From Chaetorhynchus papuensis (taxonomy: Eukaryota > Chordata > Aves > Passeriformes > Rhipiduridae): a stretch of DNA of 64,000 nt. The notes below the pieces were generated by a model. That model was not told the DNA's origin. It did no database searches and saw nothing but the letters and a program-made list of their open reading frames with translations. Shown in pieces: positions 34,101-46,500 of this stretch. The translations under genes were made by a program, and so were the position numbers. The stretch is from NCBI GenBank assembly GCA_013396525.1, contig VWYX01000927.1, forward strand, positions 131,085 through 195,084. The letters run 5' to 3'. Position 1 is the stretch's first letter; the number at the start of each line of letters is the position of its first letter.

Positions 34101-36479
34101 AAGAGCATTTGAAGAAAAATAAGGGGAAAAATAGCTGTCAGCTTATAAAGAGTATCTCTGTAACTAAGGTACCTACTTGCACCTTTTTCTAACTCTTCAT
34201 TTAGATTAGGGCTTAATTTTTCTTGCAATGGAGGCTGGTGTAACCTGCTGTTATATCTGTAGGTTCTGCATGTAAACTCTTCTAGAGTTTCATGTCTACT
34301 CATCTTCCCATCTTCATCACTTCTTGTGTTTGTTGTGCTAGGCCTTGATTTTGCTTAGTTTGCTGTGACTTAAAAATAGATGTGTAAATCATTTTTGCTT
34401 ATTGCCTTACACAGAGCTTCAGTATGAATAGCACGGAACACCATTAAAAATAAGGTGATGGGTGGAGGGGACTACACATTAAACATAGAGCCAAGAATTT
34501 CTTGTTAGCCTAATAAAAATCTTAACATAAATGCAAATGAAGCACTAGTTATTACAGCTACAAAACACTAACACATAGCTCAAACTGGTAAATAAGAAGA
34601 CTCGCTGACTATAAAAAATTAAGAGTTGTACAGGAAGACTTACAAGTTATCTGTGCCTCTCATTATGCTCACCTTTTCTCTGGCTGCTACAGTCAGTTGG
34701 GAAAATTTTATTGCAGCAGAGAGATCTAGAGTGGCATCAACACCCCAAAGACTTTTCAGGAGAAGGAAGCTGATGGTGGATTTTCTTTTGCCTCACCTGC
34801 TGCCTTTCCCCTGCTCCCAGAGAAAGGGTGAAAGCCGCCCTACAGTCCCCCAGTATCGCCCAGGTCTGCCTGGGGCTGCATGCCTTTCCCTGGTTGCACT
34901 TCCAGAGCTGGAGCTCAGTCAGGCTGGGCAGTGGGAACCCAGTTCAGCCCCTCTCAGGCCAAGGGCACTCCGTGGACAGAGCAGTGCAAATAACACCAGA
35001 AGAAAAACATGTCACTGATAGTTCTAAGCAGGTTACCTGAGGCTGTCTGAAGAATTTTTCTTGGCCTCAGTAAGAAAACAGTCTGTTCCATGTATAAATG
35101 ATGTCTATTTTAGTTATGGGGGTAATTATTAGAATACCAACTCATTCTGTTGTTTTCTAGAAACGAGAAGAAAAATTAAGAAAACACCAGAGACACCTGA
35201 ATCTATATTGGAAAGTTGATTTCTGCTAAAGTTAATGGCTAACAGTAGAATGAAAAGAAAATATTTCATATCCTTTTATCACAGTAACTTTTGCAAAGCA
35301 GCAGGAACAGCTTCCACAATCATCCTACTCCTGACTAAGCAGATCCAGAAGATGTACAGACGGAAAATATCATCTTTTTGAAAAAAGTATTCAGGAGACA
35401 AGATTTAGCACATAGAGTCAATAATGAATCCAGAAAAATAAACTATCTCAGATTGGAAAAGAAGAATATTAATTTTCATTTCTCTTATTTAACTTGGGAA
35501 AACATTCTCTTCCTTTTCACTTTGTTTTTACTCCCATCAAGATTATCTCATGCAGGAATCCAAGTAATCCATGAAGGAATCCTTCACTGATAGGAAGATC
35601 ACTTACTGGGCTACCATTAGCTATGCAAAGAATATTTACTTTGACCAGTCTGTGTCAAGTGTAAGAAAAAATAACAATCTTTCATCCATATACATGCAAA
35701 CAGGTACAACCTGTCTGAAATAAATATTACTTTCTGAGAGAGTCTTGCAAATGCAGTCAAGGAATATGAAAGATGGAATTTTCTTATAAAGATAAGTAAT
35801 CAGTCCATGAAGAAAATGCGTGTTGGCTTTGTTCATGGCAGCAAATACCTGAAGCTCCTTTCACAGAAATTCTGAGCAGTCATCCACCAGCTGTCATTCC
35901 AGCTTTCCTGGGTCAGAATTTCCTGGGCCAGTCACAATATCTCAGTTACAGAATAGTGAATTTGAATGTCTTTGACTTTGGAGAGGCTGGTGACTATGTT
36001 GTTTCCTTTAGACACTTCCAAAGCATTTGAGGCTAATACATTCCATACAGACCCTCTGACACAGTCTACTGAAGAACAGAATGTCCTTCTGAATTCTTCT
36101 TTGAGTGAAGATAACATTGTAATACCCAACAATCAATTTGGCTATTCTCGAAGTTTAGAATTCATGCCTGCATAACTCTGACTGTTGGCTCATCTCCTGC
36201 TCCAGTTTTAGCCTGACACCCTCCTCATGCACGTGGACCCAGACCTGATGGATACTCTGGTCGAAGCCAGAGCAACATATTGGGATGCAATGCATGGGAA
36301 GGAGTAGAGGCCACTCTGCAGCCATTATCACCCTCAGCTCACCCTTTCCTGAGGATATCACATCCTGCCCTCTTGCATATCAATTGTCTGGATGTTTCTT
36401 CAGAATCCAGTAAAAAATGGATGTGGTACAGACCAAACTTCCAAGATGGAAGATATAAATACATTGGCTTACCTCAAAT
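31181..36479. other. Intergenic, nothing recognised apart from the CTCF-like site
   Basis: About 5.3 kb. A GC-rich patch at about 34690-35015 holds a 130-codon plus-strand ORF (34626-35018) with no recognisable domain. A C/A-rich stretch lies at 31775-31835. The rest is unique AT-rich DNA. Confidence 0.55.
31993..32006 (+). promoter_or_regulatory. Candidate CTCF-binding core
   Basis: CCACCGGAGGGCAG matches the core consensus CCASYAGRKGGCRS at 13 of 14 positions (G for A at position 6). It stands alone in AT-rich gene-poor DNA. Match judged by eye. Confidence 0.45.
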
Positions 36480-36722
36480 TTAGCCTTAGGCTGTGCCGGA
36501 AGAGATTCAGGTTGGACATAAGGAGGAGTTTCTTCTCTGAAAGGGTTGTTAAACATGGGATTGGGCTGCTCAGGGTAATGCAGTCACAATTTCCTGAAGT
36601 TATTCAAGAAATGACTGAATACGGCAATTGGTGCCACAGTCTGGTTGACAAGGTGGTGATCAGGTTGAACTCGATGACCTCAGAGGTCTTTTTCAACCAT
36701 AATGATTGCATGATTCTCTGAA
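36480..36722 (+). mobile_element. CR1 LINE 3' end, different subfamily
   Basis: Ends 'gttgacaaggtggtgatcag', 'ctcgatgacctcagaggtct', then CATGATTCTCTG. This 3' end belongs to the subfamily of the copies at 1560 and 1851 rather than the others. Confidence 0.88.
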
Positions 36723-37978
36723 AAAAGCTTTTGAAGCAGGTCCAGCAGCAGCTGGACTGCCCAGGCTTTTGTGCTTCCCAGAGTGATGCAGGGGAGGAAG
36801 ATGAAGAATGAGCGCTCTCTCCATAGTCTAGGGAACCATTTTGCTCATAGACATGTGAGTCTGTACAAAGGGAATTGAGGCAATATTTGTCTTGTTTGGT
36901 TTTATTTTTGCTAATGAGTTCATAAAATAAAGCTTAATTTACAGAGACCATTGTTCTCTAAATTTGAGATATTCAAATGGACTGTGACAATAATGTTCAC
37001 TGAAAGAGGACCTCACATTCTTCTGGTGCACACAAGGCATTGTGATTAGGACAAATAACAATACTATGAATGTTCATATTAACTTAATTATTAGTTATCA
37101 TTGCTAGCCATGGGGTCAGCAAAGTTGTTAATGATTGCTGCATTCATAGACCAGGTGGAAAAGCAAGATAAGGAGCCCTTGGAACAGCTGCATCCAGGCT
37201 GGTATTGCACAAATTTGAGCAAAGGTTGTCATATCATGTTATAAAAGTCTGAGATGGTTCCCAAGCAACCTGTTATACATGCTTATAATGCACTGTGCTC
37301 TGTACTGCCTGTAGAGTAAATAAATCTGTCCTTGGCCTAGCAGGCATTTTTTTTTTTAACTTTTCCTGCTCATTTACTCAGCTTTAAACCCTGTGAGCAA
37401 AGACAGCAATCCCTTGCAGCCTTAGACTATCCCCCAGCAGTCCCTGCCCTTACTTCGGAAAATTCAATGGGCTCATCTCCCCTGTCAGGTTTGGGAAGGT
37501 CACTTTGAAGATTAATTCTCAAATGAGACCCTTCCAAAAGTCATCAGCACTTCTGTTCCATAATGTTGTGAGCCACCCTGAAAAATAGGTCTGAGTAAAT
37601 CATACCTCCTCCACCATTTGTAATCTGTTTCTAGTAAAGACCAGCAGCTCAGAGTGAATTTGATATTTTTAGGGCAGGCCTGAGACATGTATTACTTATA
37701 GGTATCTTAGGCAAGAATTTCTAAAGCGACCAAATTTAAAAATAATATTGGAATTCTCCCCCAGTACACAGGTTACTAATGGGATTTCAGAAAGGAGCAT
37801 GACCTCTCATCACATCAATATTTGATCAGGCAATAAATGTGACTTGCTTAGAAACTCAGAGGTGGTGGAATTCTCAGTGTTTACGTTCTGCATGTTAAAA
37901 TGATAGCAAATTTTTTTTGTGTGTACTGGTGACACAGTAGAACCTAGGTTGTCCTCTTAGCCCCTATCCAAACTTCTT
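36723..37978. other. Intergenic, nothing recognised
   Basis: Unique-looking sequence; poly-T at 37349-37358. Confidence 0.6.
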
Positions 37979-38100
37979 AGAATAACCTGGGTTGGAAGGG
38001 ACCTTATAGATCATTCAGTTCCAACCCCCTTTCCACTAGATCAGTGTTCTGGCCTTGAACAATGCCAGGGATGGAGCAGCCACAGCTTCTCTGGGTATCT
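37979..38100 (-). mobile_element. CR1 3' end fragment
   Basis: AACCTGGGTTGGAAGGGACC ... 'ccagggatggagcagccaca' ... CTTCTCTGGG in minus orientation. Confidence 0.9.
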
Positions 38101-39084
38101 CACAGCACCTTTGATTTATGTCTTGCCTCTATGAACAGCTATATTTTTATTTTTCTAGACTCCCACTATGATCCAGGAAAAGGTACTTATTTCTGGGAAT
38201 GATTGTTTTATCTGTGTTAACTGTGACCTAAATTACTGGAGTTTTTTGCATCTTTAAAGATTGGCCAAAATTCCACTGTAAGAATGCTGTGAAAATAAAG
38301 AAAGAGCTTTAGAGCTATAAAAAGCTTCAGGCCAAGCGTGATACGTCAATAATGACAAACACAGGAAAATGTAGAGAAAATGGGACATTTTGGTTTGCTT
38401 AATATATGTTGATGGCAAGACACAGATCTTGATACTTCTAAAGAAACTGAGTTTTTTGCAGAGTTGGGTATGGAAGATCAAGGTTGCAGAGGGTGTAAAT
38501 AGAAACAATCAGACATGAGGAGTCACTAGTCTAGTGAGCACACATTATAGAGATTCTTTCAAGGCAAAATAAAAAGCTGAAAAATGTCTGAAACACAGAA
38601 AAAATACTTGAAACTGTTGAGATATCTTTTTCTCCACACAGGATTATTCTCTGTTTTCAGCTGTGAAATTTATAGAGATTAATGGCATAAACAAAGAACT
38701 CCCATGATACAAGAACATGTAGAAATGAAGAAGGAGAATAACCCTTAGGTGATACATTATTTAAGCACTGACCTGTGCAATAGTAACCAGCAGCCTGACA
38801 AATAAAAATAGCATAAATTTCTGGGTCACACTTTTCAGGGAGGATATTCTGAAATACTGCTCTGTACAATGAGATTATGAGTCCAGCAGGGATTTCTTCT
38901 CCATTCTTGCCTAATAAACCAATATGAAAACACCATTCCTGCAGTTTCAGCTGGGAATTAGACTGTCTGGACCATATATTATTGTATCAGTCCTAATAAC
39001 TCTATTTCTATGTGTATGTAGAGTTGCACTTAAGTAATCCCATCCCATTCAGTGTTACTTTCAGCTGAGAGCACAGGAGGTTAA
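38101..39084. other. Intergenic, nothing recognised
   Basis: AT-rich unique sequence; ORFs under 85 codons. Its last five bases are the target duplication of the next element. Confidence 0.6.
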
Positions 39085-40540
39085 TGTGTTGGTTTAACAA
39101 AAAACTGGTTTGTGGTGGCAGAGAGAGGAAAAAAAAAGAGCTGCTCGAAACTTCTATGTCTGGCACAGGGACAGTCGCTGAAAGCCCTGACGATGGGCAG
39201 GTTAGTAGCCCAATTAGACAAGCTGGCAATGCCTCTGTGGTGACATATTTAGGAAAGGAGAAACCGTGAGAAGTTCTCGTTTTCTTGCTCCCCTCCAAGG
39301 GGTGGTGAGGAGGGGCCCTGGGCCCCTTCCCAGAGGAGGGACACTGGACCCTTCCCAGTGCAGCAGCCGAGGCCGTGCCACCGGGGGAGAAAGGGCCACC
39401 CCAGTGTCATGAGCAGCCACGTGACTGGAACCCTCCTGGGGCTGGGACTATGTAGCTGGACCCCTCCTGGGGCTGGGACTATGTAGCTGGAAACCTTCTG
39501 GGGCTGGGACTGTGCAGCTGGGACCCTTCTGGGGCCAGTGCAGCCTGCGCGAAGCTGAGTGGAGGCACCATGTGGCCAGCAGTGAGAGACACGGCTAATA
39601 TTTCCCCTATGTGGAGCCCGGATGAGATCAACCTCTCAGCTGCAACTTGTAGATGCCAAATTTCTTCCGAGTCAGAGAAAAAGGAAAAGTGAGGTCATGT
39701 GAGGAAGGCCAACATGGTGGCACCGAGGTGAGTGGGAGAAGGGAGAGGGAGGAGGTGCTCCAAGCGCCGGAGCTGAGATTCTCCTGCAGGCCGTGGTGAG
39801 GACTATAATACAACAGTTTCCCTATAATTCATGAGGTGCATGAGGGGGGGTGCAGAGATCCAAGTGCAGCCCGTGAAGAGGAGTGCTCATGCTAGAGTGC
39901 ACAGATGCTGAGAGGCTGTGATCTAATAAAGAATTTGAACAGAGAGAGGTGACACTTGCATTTAGAGATCGAAGAAGAGAGCCTTTGCTTCCAAAGTAGA
40001 ACAGCTCATCCTTAAAGACTAAACCCTGTGAACTACTATGACCCACGCTAGGCAGTTGTGGGAAGACTGCTTGTCCTGTGGGAGGGATTTCACATTGCAG
40101 CAGGTTTGGGCAGGCTGTTACTTGTGAAAGTTAAAACCCTGCTAGAAAAGTTCGCAGAGAACTATCACCCATGGGAGGGATCCCATGCCACAGCAGAAGA
40201 AACTATTTTCCTTAAAGATAGACTCTTAAGAAGTGAAATACTGACCAAAACCCCATGTTTGTTTCCTCGCGTGGTTGGTGGAAAGAGGGAGGGACTGGAA
40301 GAGAAAGATGTTCTGAAAGTTTGCTTTGGTTTTCATTATCCTTTTTACTTTTAATTCCGTCAATAATAAATCTTCTTTATATTGTTTGAGTTTTGAACCT
40401 GTTTTGCCTTGAAATGTTTTTCCCCTAATCCTTATCTCAACTCATGAAAATCTCCTCCTTCTCTGCTCAGCTATAGCAGAGGAAAGTAAGTGAATAGTTT
40501 TTTGTGGTGCCTGACGCTTACCCAGAGTCAAACCACGACA
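39085..40540 (+). mobile_element. Solo LTR (avian ERVL type) with 5-bp target duplication
   Basis: Begins TGTGTTGGTTTAAC and ends AAACCACGACA, so the ends are imperfect inverted repeats of the known avian LTR terminus TGTCGTGGTTT. It is flanked by GTTAA at 39080-39084 and again at 40541-40545, a 5-bp duplication as expected for ERVL. AATAAA lies near 40365. At 1,456 bases it is long for a single LTR. No protease, polymerase or envelope frame is visible. A 31-bp tandem array lies inside. Confidence 0.85.
39425..39538. repeat. 31-bp minisatellite inside the solo LTR
   Basis: About 3.5 copies of a unit containing CCTCCTGGGGCTGGGACTAT; the later copies diverge. Confidence 0.93.
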
Positions 40541-43500
40541 GTTAATTAATCATGGAAGGTTAATTTTGCAAGCTATACTTGCCATCTAAACTGCTTATTG
40601 GTCTTTAACTTCCCTGGCATTGCTTTCCCAAAAATATCAAATCAAACCCAATCCCTTCTTAAAGCAAAATGATAGCTGGATCATGATCACTTTTGTTTTG
40701 GAACGTTTTGGAATTTTGTGGCCTGGAAAGAAAATGTGCTTGACCTAGCTACACAAAAAGCATAGAATATGGGAAAAATCTGGACAGTGGGGAGATAGCT
40801 ACACTAACTGTGTTAACAATTGTACCGAGATAAAGTACATTCAAGGTCAAAGAAATTAACAGATTCAGTAGGTTTTGACTTGAGGTCATTCATAATTTTT
40901 TCATGCATACTTCAGAGCAGCTCAGCCTTGTGTTTAGCAGAAACAGGAAAGAAAATAAAACAGACAAATGGCATGGAGGGGAGGAGAGAAAGTGTGTTGG
41001 AGTGAGTTGGTAAATCATAACAGGAATAGGAAACAGGACTGGCAGAAAGAGAATAGGGAAAGGAAAAGACAAGGCAAATTTTCCTGACAATAAGGAGACC
41101 TTGAGCAGCTGTCCATTTTTTGCTTCATTGCGACTAATGGCAGAAGGCTCACAAAAATTTCAGGCCAGACATTCCAGAACTATGGTACCAATACCACTGA
41201 TGGCAGAGGACCACTAAAAATAATTTGTGACTCCCTATCAAAGCCTGATTTTGTCACTGTGGATACTAACACTGGCCAAAGACATCATGAAGCTGCACTT
41301 CAATGGTTTCTTATGTCGAAAAGATTGCAGTTTTAAGTAATTTCTGTTTCTGGACTCACAGTATGAAAGTATTCAAGGAAAAAATAACTCACAGGTATTT
41401 TGAAAGATGTGACAGAGGATTTACAATTTTATAGTTTCTGTGCAGTTATCTGTTAATAAGCATACTCCTTTCTAGTTGCAGATTCCCCTCTATTTGAGAA
41501 TGGAATTTTTTCCACCTACATATCACAAAATTGCTATAATTTCTTTATTCTCATTATAGCTTCTCAAGGCAGTGTTAGACTCAATAACAGAATACACATG
41601 AAGAAATTTTTTCTATTTAAGAAGTTATTTCTGAGAATATCAACTTGGTTTGGGAAATTGGCTTTATATGCTCTCATCTTAGCTAGAAAATCCAGACCTG
41701 CACAACTTCCTGGTTTTATTATTCAATGAGCTCTTTTTTTGGTCAAAAAATATTTTCCCTAGTGATTTCAAGGAATACGGAAGAAATATGTTCTGTGTCA
41801 ATATCATAGGACAATCTTAAAAAAAACCCAAACCATAGCTAAGTTATATTTGTATCATTAATTTTTTACAAACTGTTAGAAGTCAATTATCAACCATCTA
41901 AAGATCTAAATAATATGTTTTCCTGTCAGTAAATTCCAACAAAAAAAGAGAAAGGTTTTCCTAGTTGGTTACAGTGTAAATTTTAAGTGGCATCAAAAGT
42001 AAATTGCTGATTTTTCTTCTTTTTTTTTAAAAAACTATTTTTTTTCCAGCTAAAGTACCAAAGACATACTGGCATAAAATATGAATTTCATCCTGTGGAT
42101 GGCACTCCTGGTCTGTCAAAAAACTAGTGACTTTTGAGAACTATGCCTTTGATGAAATTTTAAAGGGAAATTCAGATTTGTTTGTTCCATATCCACAATA
42201 TTCAGAAGGCAAGACTTAAATAGCCAAGATACTTGTAAAATGGCTGCAAATGCTATTTATTAAGTGCAGGTAAGCAGTTTTTATAGCCTCAGCACCCAGT
42301 CAAACAGTCACAGGTAAGTTCAACAAATACAGTATTTCATCAAATGAATGAGAAACTAAATCTGCTGGGTAAGCAGCAGCAAGACATTATTACAATCCCT
42401 GAATGGTTTATGTTGCACATGATTAAAGCAAGAGTCCAGGAGCCAGCTCCAGGTCCAGAAGAAAAAAGCAAGTGAATTGTCCTTTTAGAGGGTGATAGTT
42501 TGACCATGCCTTTTACTTTCTCTCCCTGGACATCCTGACACAATACTCTCAGTTTCTCATGTAGGAAGGATGGAGATGAAAAAAGGCTTTTGGGTTAATG
42601 TGCAGTGATGCATCTTTTATGATGAAGAAGGGTGACACAAGGAATACAAGGAAGAATACATATGAGTGGCCCTATATTTGCTCTTTTGTCCAGCCTAGAA
42701 AAAAATTATCTCTTCCTTGGGGCTGACCAAGGTCCGTAGCCTCTTGTTGCTCAAATACTAGCACTTAAGTCCAAACAAAATGAAAAGAAGAAAGAGACTT
42801 TCCACAAATGAGAATTAGAAATGAATTTGTGAAAGAGTAATTATAAAGGTTACAGAGAGAAAACCATTGCACAGAACATTTTGATTTTGACCAGAAGATG
42901 AGCAGTAGTGACTTCATCCTTGCCTAAATTTCTCAGGGGGACTCAGAGTAAGGAGTGCAGGAAACACTGGCCGCCAAGCAAAACTCAACATATATCTCAT
43001 GCAAATGTGTTTGTCAAGAGTCCTGAGCTCGTAAACTTGCAAAACACACCTAGAGTTAAAAGAAACCCATATGATTATTTTTTTTTTTTGCATCTACCCA
43101 AATTCCTCTTCATTTTCCCGTTCTTCTAACACAAACAACATCATGCTAAGAAGCTGCTGGATATTACTGCTGTTGCTGCAGCCATTCAGGGCAGGCACAA
43201 GCAGGTAGTTGTGTTTTGTTAACAGGTTTTCCCATGGAAAGCATGTGGCATCCAGGGGTTACATCCCCCTGGCTCAATCTAACTGCTGTGAAAAATGGGA
43301 TCATTTACAGGACAGTAAACAGCCACACACTTGTAGCTATTTGCTGCACCTAAGTGATAAATTTTAATGTCCTAAACAGAGACAGTCTTTGATCTATATA
43401 AGCAACCTGTAAATCAAGATAATAAGTAGCCAAATAAAATTGTTTGTCCTTTAGTAAAAAATGTCTTGTGAAGAGTGAATGCAGAGAAATTAACGAGTTA

Positions 43501-46500
43501 AGTGTCATCTCTGCAAGGAATAGTGTCAAACAAATTAATAATTAAGAATTCAAGGTCATGCTGGCAAGAGTTGATCAAGAATTACATTTTTGTGAGAACA
43601 CCATGAGTGAGTGTGTTAAACTTCCTTGCTGCACAAATCAAAGAAAGATCTTTCTAGAAGACATCAAGCTCGAAGTGGTGTGCATCCTAGATATTACTCA
43701 TGGTTAGTACTAGCCAAATGTACATACCAGTGATTATTTGCTTTAGATAAGTATCAGTTTACAACAGCAACCAGACTCATTGTAGGTATTAACAGTATTT
43801 TCTCCAAATTAGGAGATGCAGCTAAAATACTTGTGCCATACTGCATGTTCATACTTGAAATATAACTTAGCATCAAATGGGTATTAAGTCTCACATCTTC
43901 AACAGAACGTATTTATTACTCTTAAAAATTCAATTAAGTGTGCTGAAGATCTCAAAAAGGCAAGATTTTGTGAAGAATGGAAAACATCTTTAAAGAGATA
44001 TTTTTTCTTACAGCTAACCTAGCAACCAACTTAAATATATATATAGCTCAGCTAGAATTGCTTTACTTAAACACCAAACTCCATTTCACAAGCCATTAAT
44101 GACATCACATGAGACAGTTTCTCTCTATACCTCTGAGAAATTGTCAGCATGCTTCTTTCCCTATTACTGCCTGCTTCAAACAGATTTTTACTAAAGCACT
44201 CAAGGCACCCACATGGGTTTACCAGAAAAATTATTTCATGCAAGGAATGTTTACCAACCCGCTATTCACTTCAGTGCCTCAGCCTGCCATCACTCATTTC
44301 AGACCACAAGATTCAATGCTTGTCCTTTGAAGAAATGATACCAAATATCTTGAATGTCAGACTCTCATTCTGAGCATAGCACTCACTAGAGCAAAGGCCA
44401 ACAAGAAACTGGATTAAATAATTTGTTCTGGGGCGGATCTTCAGAGAATGTGATTGTCACTCTGGAGAAGCTACAAGGCACCCCTGGAAAAATGGTAGCT
44501 GCATCCATTTGTGAATGTTCTGTTCAACAGTATCTGCTCTGTAAATACTGTATTCAAGTGCATTTCAATACACTGCCTGCAAGATACCAGATTCTGAGAA
44601 AGACTCAGCAGCTTCAGCATAATAAAGCAGCTAGAAAGATGATATAAAGTATTGTGAAATTTTTTCTCGAGAACGTCTATCCATTGTTAAACACCAGCAC
44701 CCTCAGAGGTAATGAAACTCTCTTGTCACTATTTTTTCCGTAGCACGAAAACAGCACACGGCACTCCACACAATATATTTTTTTTAATCTAAAAGGTCTT
44801 CCTCCACGCTGAGCTCATGCCCTGAGGTGCTCCCTCTGTCAAGGCTGGAGCAGGGGCAGTCCAGGGCTTTTGTGCTTTCTCAAGAGAGACAGAAGCAGCT
44901 GCCATTGTCACAGTTATTGTCCACAGCCCATGGCTATTACAGACAACTGACACCAAGAAAAAGGTGAATCCACTCATATGCCTTCCAGTCAATGAATGAA
45001 TCCAGTCAATGCCTTCATATAATGCATGTGCATGATAAGGAGATTTCTCAGGAAAAGAGGACTGTTCAAGGTAGAGAACATCACTGACCATGACTGTGAA
45101 TATGGAGCTCATATTTGCCAACCTTTGCTCAGAAAAAACCCTGCTCTCACTTCGAAGGTGTGTTCTTCACCACATGTGCAGTCCAGAGCCCATATAAAGA
45201 AAACAGATCCACACAAACTGGAGATTATTTCTTACTGAGAAAAAAAGGATTGAAATAATGCATGCAGCTAACAGCACAAGGAAGGTGGCATTTGAAAACA
45301 GCCAGGTGTGTGATAACCTGCAGTAAGATCTGAGTTTGAAGAGAGAGAGGGAATTTATTTCTGTGTGATAAGCTGTAAATATCTTAATCCATTAACGGTT
45401 TGAGACTCTTTGAGAGGGAGCACCAAATAGGTCTGTGATACATCACAGCAGTAAATGGAGACACTGAGACCCTTATGGAATTTTATGACAAGTAAGTACT
45501 TACTCTTTTTCCAGGAAGACAATTTCCCCAGAACATCCCAGGGCACACAAATTTGGAGAAATCTAATGATTTCCAAAAATGAATGTGTCTCCTCAGTGAA
45601 CGATGTCACCACTTCTAATCAGATCAAGCTGTGCTGACTGTCAGTGGGATGGCAAACAAGCACTTTGTGATACCACATGGCTGGGGCAATTTTTCCTGAT
45701 GCTACCTTAGGACACTGAGCTGTTAAAGGAAAGTGGTGGTTAAATGTCGTTAATTTCATTTTTCTTAAACAGGATAACTGTGGTTGTCCACAGCTTGCTA
45801 TACAAGTCAGATGCAGCTGTGAATTACCAGGCTAAATATTCCTAAAATCAAGATTTTTCCTCCTTGGTTGTTTCATCCATTTGAAGTGGATTTCCTTCCT
45901 TGCTCACTTTTCTATATTTTGAGCAACAATTTCTACTTCTATTCTTAGTGTAGGTATTCCCCCTATTAATTAAAATTGAGATTAATGACAAAGTCAGAGA
46001 GTGTGGCCTGGATCTCTTGGCTTTGTAGTTTGTCCTGCTGCTGCTTTTCTTGCTACTACTGGATGCAAACCTACTTTTGTGTCAGATATCTTCTGAATTT
46101 TGAATAGCACAAATAATTCTAAGAGAAAGGCAGAATTCCACACTTAAAATTAATCCTGGGATTAGAGAATGGGTTTCATCCTATTCCATACACTACTATA
46201 GTCCTACACTTGCAGAGCAGAAATTCCGCATTCTCAATTAAGCCTGATGGTTGAATCCTAAAAGAAAATCACAGGAGATTTTCAGAGACCATAGACAGCT
46301 GTGTGGATTTGTGATGGAGAGAAAGGAAGACAAATGAAAGCAACTGATGAAATGTGACCTTTTTTAACATGTCCTTTTTTATTATGTTTGGTAGTTACTG
46401 AAAAGAAGGTTCACAGCTAACCAGAGAAAAGTCTGGATCTGTAAGGATATAGGAAAATACAGGCCAGCTCACAAGTCTAATTCTGAGGTAAATGCTCACC

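Noticed and set aside
39008..40354. Several ORFs of 60-98 codons
   Set aside because: They fall in or across the ends of the solo LTR and are not conserved retroviral genes.
44789..45121. 110-codon minus-strand ORF
   Set aside because: No domain, no splice or promoter context, no recognised similarity.
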